DNA of 64,000 bases from Sphingomonas metalli. GTDB taxonomy: Bacteria > Pseudomonadota > Alphaproteobacteria > Sphingomonadales > Sphingomonadaceae. The stretch spans positions 707,001 to 771,000 of the forward strand of contig NZ_BMIH01000001.1 in NCBI RefSeq assembly GCF_014641735.1. Direction: 5' to 3'. Shown here in pieces: positions 58,570 to 64,000 of the stretch (the stretch's first letter is position 1; every line of letters begins with the position of its first letter). The notes under the pieces were generated by a model. It saw only the letters and a list, made by a program, of their open reading frames with translations, ran no database searches and was not told the origin of the DNA. Made by a program: the position numbers and the translations under genes.

Positions 58570-58585
58570 CAGCTTCAAATCACCC
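58570..58585 (-). repeat. 16-bp inverted repeat flanking the 2Fe-2S gene, right copy
   Basis: CAGCTTCAAATCACCC is the exact reverse complement of 57805-57820. It lies 67 nt before the RcnB-type gene. Confidence 0.6.
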
Positions 58586-58651
58586 GCTTCATGGCACATC
58601 CCGTCGCATCATAGGGACCGGCTCGTGCGCCGGTGTTGAGGATCTGAGGAC

Positions 58652-59539
58652 ATGCGAAAGCTGATCGGGGCCCTGCTCGCGGCGGCGATGGTGACGCCGG
58701 TGGCGGCGGAGGCGCAGCGCGGCCGGTTCGAGAACCGGCCGGACGGCGAGGCGCGCCCGGCCGCGCCGCGTCAGGGCTGGGGCGGACGCCAGTGGAACGG
58801 CCCGCGCCCGGATGGCGGCGGCGGCCGGATGGCGCCACCCCAGGACGCCGGTTCGCCGCCCCCCGCCCCCCGCTTCGAGCCGCAGGCTCCGGCGGCCAAC
58901 CGACCCTTGCAGGAGGGTCGCCGCGATTTCGATCGCCGTGACGATGGCCGTGGCGATCCGGGGCGCAACACGTGGCGCAACGACGGCCCGCGCCCGGACG
59001 GCGAGCGCCGCTACGAAGGACCACGGCCCGATGGTCCCCGCCCGGACCGTCCCGGCGAGCCGCGCCGCGACGGCGGCTGGCGCAGCGCTCGCGAGGAGAA
59101 TGGCGTGCGCGTCTACGACCGCCGGGTCGAGCGGGACCGTCCGCTCTCTGCCGGCCGGCGCGACGCCGATCGGCGCTATGGCTGGGACGGCGGCCGGAAC
59201 GACCGCGGCGGCTATGGCGATCGCAGCCGCTGGGATCGCGGCTGGCGGGGCGAGAGCCGGTTCGACTGGATGCGCTGGCGCGAGGCCAATCGCGACGCCT
59301 ATCGCCTGCCCCGCTATTACGCGCCCTATGACTGGAACGGCGGCTATCGCCGGTTCGGGATCGGCATCACCCTGTCGAGCGGTCTGTGGGGCCGCAACTA
59401 CTGGATCGACGATCCCTGGGACTATCGCCTGCCCGAGGCGTACGGCCCCTATCGCTGGATCCGCTATTATGACGACGCGCTGCTCGTCGATCTGGAGACG
59501 GGTCAGGTCGTCGACGCGGTCTACGGCATCTTCTGGTAA
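58652..59539 (+). CDS. RcnB-family exported protein, Arg/Pro/Gly-rich
   Basis: This is a 295-residue protein with a signal peptide (MRKLIGALLAAAMVTPVAAEAQ). The first 200 residues are low-complexity (Arg, Asp, Gly, Pro) with repeated GPRPDG-type units. The C-terminal part (about 200-295) is the RcnB domain: LPRYYAPYDWNGGYRRFGIG, RNYWIDDPWDYRLPEAYGPY and WIRYYDDALLVDLETGQVVD. RcnB in E. coli is a periplasmic protein linked to Ni/Co homeostasis, but this long form may serve another envelope role. An efficient-looking terminator follows. Confidence 0.88.
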   Translation: MRKLIGALLAAAMVTPVAAEAQRGRFENRPDGEARPAAPRQGWGGRQWNGPRPDGGGGRMAPPQDAGSPPPAPRFEPQAPAANRPLQEGRRDFDRRDDGRGDPGRNTWRNDGPRPDGERRYEGPRPDGPRPDRPGEPRRDGGWRSAREENGVRVYDRRVERDRPLSAGRRDADRRYGWDGGRNDRGGYGDRSRWDRGWRGESRFDWMRWREANRDAYRLPRYYAPYDWNGGYRRFGIGITLSSGLWGRNYWIDDPWDYRLPEAYGPYRWIRYYDDALLVDLETGQVVDAVYGIFW

Positions 59540-59546
59540 CCGGGGT

Positions 59547-59580
59547 GGTCCGGCGGCGGGGCTCGCCCTGCCGCCGGACC
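59547..59580 (+). terminator. Terminator hairpin after the RcnB gene
   Basis: An 11-bp perfect stem (GGTCCGGCGGC 59547-59557, GCCGCCGGACC 59570-59580) is followed by TGTTT. It lies 7 nt past the stop. Confidence 0.75.
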
Positions 59581-59620
59581 TGTTTCCGCCCCCTTGCGCC
59601 ATCTGGCGCTCGATCCGAAT

Positions 59621-60319
59621 ATGAGCGGCATGAGCCTGTTCGCCCGCAAGTCCAAGACCCCCGCCCCCGCCACGTCCGCCGTCCGCCAGCGCTTCGGCGC
59701 AGAGGTGGCGGCGCGGCTCGACGCCCATCCCGCCGTGGAGCGCGCGGCGATCGCGGCGGCGCAGGTCTATTACTATGTCGATTTCCTCGATGCAGAGACG
59801 TGCGATCGGTTGATCGCGATGATCGACGCGCATCGCCGCCCCTCCACCCTGCTCTCCGACCGCAACGACCAGGGCTTCCGCACCTCCGACAGCTGCGACA
59901 TGAACCGCTGGTCGCCCGAGGTGCAGCCGACCGACGAGGCGATCGCGGCGCTGCTCGGTATCGATCCGGCGCATGGCGAGACGATGCAGGGCCAGCGCTA
60001 CGCCCCCGGCCAGCATTTCCGCGCGCATCACGATTATTTCCACGCGACCGAAAGCTATTGGGAGCGGATGCAGCAGGAGGGCGGACAGCGGACCTGGACC
60101 GCGATGATCTATCTCAACGACGTGCCCGAGGGCGGCGCGACCTGGTTTCCCCAGGCGGGGATCAAGGTCGCCCCGCGGCGGGGCATGCTGCTCGCCTGGA
60201 ACAACATGAACCCCGACGGCAGCCCCAACGAGGCGACGATCCATGAGGGGATGCCCGTGGTCGAGGGCGTGAAGTACATCATCACCAAATGGTTTCGCGA
60301 GGATCGCTGGATCAAGTGA
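59621..60319 (+). CDS. Prolyl-4-hydroxylase-type 2OG-Fe(II) oxygenase
   Basis: This 232-residue dioxygenase has the iron ligands in the HxD motif FRAHHDYFHATESYWE and a distal His in NEATIHEGMPVVEGVKYIITKWFRE, where the following Lys binds 2-oxoglutarate. QRYAPGQHF, TWTAMIYLNDVPEGGATWFP and LAWNNMNPDGSP lie in the usual order, as in the bacterial and animal P4H alpha family. The substrate, possibly a prolyl residue of a cellular protein, is unknown. I use ATG 59621; ATG 59630 is also possible. Confidence 0.9.
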   Translation: MSGMSLFARKSKTPAPATSAVRQRFGAEVAARLDAHPAVERAAIAAAQVYYYVDFLDAETCDRLIAMIDAHRRPSTLLSDRNDQGFRTSDSCDMNRWSPEVQPTDEAIAALLGIDPAHGETMQGQRYAPGQHFRAHHDYFHATESYWERMQQEGGQRTWTAMIYLNDVPEGGATWFPQAGIKVAPRRGMLLAWNNMNPDGSPNEATIHEGMPVVEGVKYIITKWFREDRWIK

Positions 60320-60392
60320 GCGCGCCGCCCCCCTCGCCTTCGCCGGCGCGAGGGCGTAACGGGGGCGGCATCACCATGCAGACGATCCGCGC

Positions 60393-62150
60393 ATGACCGT
60401 TCTCGGCATCACCCGCTCGATCCTCGGCCAGCCCTGGCGCTGGCGGGCGCTGTCCGCCGATGCGCGCGATGGGCTGATGAGCGACGATGCGCTGGTCGAC
60501 CAGCTGCTCCTCGCCCGCGGCTGCCCGCCCGAGGCGGTCGCCGACTGGCGCGCGCCCTCGATCCGCGGCTTCATGCCCGACCCCTCGATCTTCCGCGACA
60601 TGGACCGCGCCGCCGAGCGGCTGGCCGATGCGGTGGAAGCGGGCGAGCAGGTCGCGATCTTCGGCGACTATGACGTCGACGGGGCGACCTCGACGGCACT
60701 GCTCGTCCGCCTGCTCGGCGATCTGGGCCTCGCCGCCCGCCCCTATATCCCCGACCGGCTGGCCGAGGGCTACGGTCCCAACGCCCCCGCACTGCGCCGC
60801 CTCGCGGCCGAGGGCGCGACGCTGATCGTCACGGTCGACTGCGGGGCGCAGGCGTTCGAGGCGCTGGAGGCGGCGCGCGATGCCGGCATCGCGATCCTCG
60901 TCGTCGATCATCACAAATGCGCGACCGCGCTCCCCCCCGCCCACGCGCTGGTCAATCCCAACCGGCTCGACGAGGCGGCCGAGGCGGCGGCGCACGGCCA
61001 TCTCGCCGCGGTCGGCATGTGCTTCCTCCTCGCCGCAGCGCTGGTCCGCACGCTGCGCGCGCGCGGCTTCTTCGCCACCCGCGCGGAACCGAAACTGCTC
61101 GACCTGCTCGACCTCGTCGCGCTGGGCACGGTGGCGGACGTCGCGCAGCTGCGCGGGCTCAACCGCGCCTTCGTCACGCAGGGACTGAAGGTGATGGCGC
61201 AGCGGCGCAACATCGGCCTCGCCGCGCTGATCGACGCTTCGCGCCTGTCGCGCGCGCCGACCTGCACCGATCTCGGCTTCGCGCTGGGGCCGCGGATCAA
61301 TGCCGGCGGACGCGTCGGCCGCGCCGATCTCGGCGTGCGCCTGCTGACCACCGCCGACCCCGCCGAGGCGCAGGCGCTGGCGCAGGAGCTCGACCGGCTC
61401 AACGAGGAACGCCGCGCGATCGAGGCGGCGGTGCAGGCGGAGGCGGACCTCGCCATCGATCTCGGCGCACATGTCGTCACCGTCTGGGGGCGCGGCTGGC
61501 ACCCCGGCGTGATCGGCATCGTCGCCGGCCGGCTCAAGGAGCGGCTGGGCCGCCCGGTGATGGTCGTGGCGGTGGACGAGCAGGGCACCGGCAAGGGCTC
61601 GGGCCGATCGATCACCGGCGTCGATCTGGGCGCGGCGGTGATGGCCGCACGCGAGCACGGCCTGATCGCCGCGGGCGGCGGCCATGCCATGGCGGCCGGC
61701 CTGACCGTGGCGGAGGATGCGCTGCCCGCGCTCGCCGCCTTCCTCGACGAGCGCCTGTCCGCCGCGGTCGACCGCGCGCGGGAGGATCGCGCGCTGCTGC
61801 TCGACGCGGTGCTGGCACCGGGCGGCGTCAATCCCGATCTCGTCCGCCGGATGGAGACCGGCGGCCCCTATGGCGCCGGCTGGCCCGCCCCGCGCGTTGC
61901 CGCCGGCCCCTACCGGCTCGTGCGCGTCGACGTGGTCGGCAACGGCCATGTCCGCGCCATCGCCGCCGGTGCCGACGGCCGCAGCCTGAAGGCCATGGCC
62001 TTCCGCGCCGCCGACACGCCGCTGGGCCAGGCCCTGCTCGCCGCGCCGCCGCATCGCCAGCTCTGGCTGGCCGGCCGCGCAAAGATCGACGACTGGAACG
62101 GCGGCAACACCGCCGAACTCCATCTCGACGACGCCGCCTGGACGGATTGA
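60393..62150 (+). CDS. recJ: Single-stranded-DNA-specific exonuclease RecJ
   Basis: This 585-residue 5'-3' ssDNA exonuclease acts in recombination and mismatch repair. The DHH phosphoesterase motifs are AIFGDYDVDGATSTALL, IVTVDCGAQA and ILVVDHHKC. LDLVALGTVADVAQLRGLNR, GFALGPRINAGGRVG and the DHHA1 part (GRGWHPGVIGIVAGRLKE, GSGRSI, AAGGGHAMAAGL) follow. Length is normal. A tRNA-Glu gene follows 39 nt downstream. Confidence 0.95.
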   Translation: MTVLGITRSILGQPWRWRALSADARDGLMSDDALVDQLLLARGCPPEAVADWRAPSIRGFMPDPSIFRDMDRAAERLADAVEAGEQVAIFGDYDVDGATSTALLVRLLGDLGLAARPYIPDRLAEGYGPNAPALRRLAAEGATLIVTVDCGAQAFEALEAARDAGIAILVVDHHKCATALPPAHALVNPNRLDEAAEAAAHGHLAAVGMCFLLAAALVRTLRARGFFATRAEPKLLDLLDLVALGTVADVAQLRGLNRAFVTQGLKVMAQRRNIGLAALIDASRLSRAPTCTDLGFALGPRINAGGRVGRADLGVRLLTTADPAEAQALAQELDRLNEERRAIEAAVQAEADLAIDLGAHVVTVWGRGWHPGVIGIVAGRLKERLGRPVMVVAVDEQGTGKGSGRSITGVDLGAAVMAAREHGLIAAGGGHAMAAGLTVAEDALPALAAFLDERLSAAVDRAREDRALLLDAVLAPGGVNPDLVRRMETGGPYGAGWPAPRVAAGPYRLVRVDVVGNGHVRAIAAGADGRSLKAMAFRAADTPLGQALLAAPPHRQLWLAGRAKIDDWNGGNTAELHLDDAAWTD

Positions 62151-62189
62151 CGCGCGGCCCCGCTTCGCCTAACCGGCCGAGACCCGGAC

Positions 62190-62264
62190 GGCCCCTTCGT
62201 CTAGCGGTTAGGACGCGGCCCTTTCACGGCTGAAACACGGGTTCGATTCCCGTAGGGGTCACCA
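62190..62264 (+). tRNA. tRNA-Glu (anticodon UUC)
   Basis: This 75-nt tRNA has a 7-bp acceptor stem (GGCCCCT with AGGGGTC, one G-U pair), a D loop with AGCGGTTAGGA, anticodon stem CGGCC/GGCTG and loop CTTTCAC with TTC at 62223-62225. The T arm is ACGGG-TTCGATT-CCCGT. The 3' CCA is encoded (62262-62264). Confidence 0.97.
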
Positions 62265-62614
62265 GGCTCGAAGCCAAATTCCTTTCGGAATGTGCAGTCA
62301 TGCGGAACCACGTGTCTGTGACCCCCGAGCCAATTCACAAAATAGATTGCCGCTTTTTGTTGGCACGACGCTTGTACGGTTGCCCCGCTCTCCCCACGAC
62401 GACGGCGCCTCGCAATGGCTCGACGCGGCAGGCTGTCACCCAGAGGCGAGGCCTGGTTCGCCGATGTCACGCTGTTGGAATTCGCTATTGGCTGCTCGGC
62501 AGCCTGCAGCTCAGAAGACCGGTCGCTGACACGCGGCAGCCTCCTATCGCTTCCTCAAGGCGGAACATCTAAGTCGTCCGCTTCCGAGAAGCTGACTGTG
62601 AAGCCACAGGCGTC
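62265..62614. other. Gene-free stretch of lower GC after tRNA-Glu
   Basis: These 350 bp are visibly richer in A and T (for example AATTCACAAAATAGATTGCC near 62331) than the rest of the window. Short open frames exist on the forward strand but lack Shine-Dalgarno sequences and family likeness. I see no integrase, attachment repeat or RNA gene. It could be a scar left by an element that used the tRNA 3' end. Confidence 0.5.
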
Positions 62615-64000
62615 CTAGATACCCAGTTCAAGTGACACGCAAACGGTGCGCGGCGCTCCGGGATAGATCCAGAAGCTGTTGTACGAACTCAGGGCGTAGC
62701 GGCGATCCAACAGATTGTCCGCTTCCACTCTCACCGTCGCATACCGTCCCAGCGGTGCCTCGGCGGCTGCCTTCACTTTCACAAAGGCGGGCAACAGCAG
62801 CCCACTCGTATCCGTCGCCCCGGATCGCTTGCCGACATAGCTTGCCCCGCCACTGAGCGACCAGCCGTGATCCGCCGATCGATACATGATGAACGCCGAG
62901 CCGGAATGGTCGGGCGTGTTCAACGCTCTGGGTGTGGCGAAATTACGGTCGTCGTAGCGCGCTCGCGTCCATGCGTAATTGAACACCGCCTGCCAGCGCC
63001 GCCCCAGGCGCAACGCCGCATCGACATCGATGCCCCGGCTTCCGAGCGAGCCAACGGGTGCCAGGAAATTGGCATCGAGCGGATCCGTGGTGAGCACGCC
63101 AGACTTGGCGATGTCGAACCACGTGATGCCCGCGTCGATGCCGGCCCATCGCCCGCTCAGGCCCGCTTCGTAGCCATGGCCCCGCTCCGGGGCAAAGGCC
63201 GCGCCATCGCGACCGCTACCGGAATTGAGGAGGATGGACTCGCCCCAATTGCCGTGCACCGACACCGAGCTGGTGATTGCGTAGCGCGCGCCCATGCGGA
63301 ACGTGACCGGGGCATTCTGGGCCCGCGACACGGTGCCCGTCAGGTTCCGGCGCAGTTCCTGCCGATAGGCATCCAGCCGCATGGCGCCGACGAACGACAG
63401 TCGATCCGTGATATCCCACAGATCCTGCGCGTAGAGGGCCAGAGCATGGCGCTTTTCCCGCTGATCGATGCTGGGCAGCAGCGGCAGCGCCTGCGCTGCG
63501 CCGTAGACGGGCTCGAAGATATCGATGGCATAGGGAGCGGCGGGAGACGGATTGCGCCGCCGCAGCAGTTCCAGATAGTCGAGGCGATACGCCTTGACGC
63601 CCAACGCCGGCTGATGACGCCCCAGCGCTTGCCACCGACCACGCAGCTCGAGGCGCGCGGCGAGGTCTTCCACCGCATAGCCTCGCTCGCGCCGCTGCCG
63701 CCACAGGGTCCGCCCGCCGACCAGCCGGGATTGGTCGGCCGACGCTCCGCGCAGTGAGCCCGACCGATAGGCGACCCCGCCGACGAGCGACCAGTCGCCG
63801 CCCATCCGCAATTCGCCCGTCAGTTGGTGCCGCGTATCGCTGGCCTGCGTGTCGCCGTTGGACGGCTCGCCCAGAAACCGGGAAGCGGGCAGCGCCAGGG
63901 CGTTGCCCGCCACCGCGACGACGCCGCGGTCGAACGGCGAGGCATATCGGATGATCTGCCCGACATAGGTCAGTTGCAGCGCGCCGGATGGACGAAAGGT
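62615..64000 (-). CDS. TonB-dependent receptor, C-terminal part (cut by window edge)
   Basis: The reverse-strand frame is open from the window edge (461 residues here) to a stop at 62615. The protein is made of amphipathic beta strands of an outer-membrane barrel, such as DWSLVGGVAYRSGSL, ALYAQDLWDITDRLSFVGAMRLD, RMGARYAITSSVSVHGNWGESI, GYEAGLSGRWAGIDAGITWFD and VFNYAWTRARYDD. It ends with the family's late motif VEADNLLDRRYALSSYNSFWIYPGAPRTV and a final strand. This points to a siderophore-type receptor. The plug domain and TonB box lie outside the window. The start annotated by a GTG at 63913 is not a real start. Confidence 0.88.
   Translation of the reverse strand, partial: TFRPSGALQLTYVGQIIRYASPFDRGVVAVAGNALALPASRFLGEPSNGDTQASDTRHQLTGELRMGGDWSLVGGVAYRSGSLRGASADQSRLVGGRTLWRQRRERGYAVEDLAARLELRGRWQALGRHQPALGVKAYRLDYLELLRRRNPSPAAPYAIDIFEPVYGAAQALPLLPSIDQREKRHALALYAQDLWDITDRLSFVGAMRLDAYRQELRRNLTGTVSRAQNAPVTFRMGARYAITSSVSVHGNWGESILLNSGSGRDGAAFAPERGHGYEAGLSGRWAGIDAGITWFDIAKSGVLTTDPLDANFLAPVGSLGSRGIDVDAALRLGRRWQAVFNYAWTRARYDDRNFATPRALNTPDHSGSAFIMYRSADHGWSLSGGASYVGKRSGATDTSGLLLPAFVKVKAAAEAPLGRYATVRVEADNLLDRRYALSSYNSFWIYPGAPRTVCVSLELGI

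Noticed and set aside
62290..62529. Small forward frames after tRNA-Glu
   Set aside because: No Shine-Dalgarno, odd residue composition, overlapping frames; nothing favours coding.

Overview
The window is a stretch of chromosome from a GC-rich alphaproteobacterium, almost certainly a sphingomonad (Sphingomonas or a close relative). The signs are a PEPxxWA-CTERM sorting-tail protein with a PrsK/PrsR-type two-component pair, the long isocitrate lyase type beside an ScfR/RamB-like regulator, DivK next to a DUF3572 gene, RcnB-like and glycine-zipper envelope proteins, and many interspersed hairpin repeats of a few recurring families. No insertion sequence, integrase, CRISPR array or rRNA gene was seen. 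There is one tRNA gene, tRNA-Glu(UUC).

Layout. 1-10.4 kb: an OmpR-type regulator with the start of its sensor kinase, the PEPxxWA-CTERM protein, a PepSY protein, the ABC-F ATPase Uup, a DUF815 ATPase, prsR-prsK (reverse) and a divergent mannose-1-phosphate guanylyltransferase. 10.4-18 kb: DUF3429 and Uma2-like proteins, groES-groEL with a CIRCE operator and a sigma70-like promoter, a MATE exporter, SppA and an acetyltransferase. 18-24 kb: an ScfR/RamB-like regulator divergent from a 51-residue protein and isocitrate lyase, then DivK, DUF3572, a HAD protein and a RidA protein. 24-36 kb: metabolic and envelope genes, including two multi-span membrane proteins, argG, cfa, a molybdopterin oxidoreductase with its cytochrome b, a TauE-type permease and rlmN.

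36-55 kb holds origin-type and cell-envelope housekeeping genes: dnaN, an inserted MazE/MazF-like pair, recF and gyrB; then ftsH, tilS, a CpoB-like TPR protein, a RodZ-like protein and ptsP on the reverse strand. A consensus parS site at 55.74 kb and a one-mismatch relative at 15.44 kb agree with a position in the origin-proximal part of the chromosome. No oriC or dnaA was recognised.

55.7-64 kb: an S24-type repressor whose predicted promoter spacer is a perfect palindrome, facing two small unknown genes; a class II aldolase; a lone 2Fe-2S subunit; an RcnB protein; a prolyl-4-hydroxylase-like oxygenase; recJ; tRNA-Glu; a gene-free stretch of lower GC; and the C-terminal part of a TonB-dependent receptor cut by the window edge.

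Gene functions rest on protein motifs and family recognition by eye. Regulatory sites are sequence matches without experimental support. Where the first in-frame start looked wrong I moved it to the start supported by a Shine-Dalgarno sequence, a signal peptide or the family's domain boundary.
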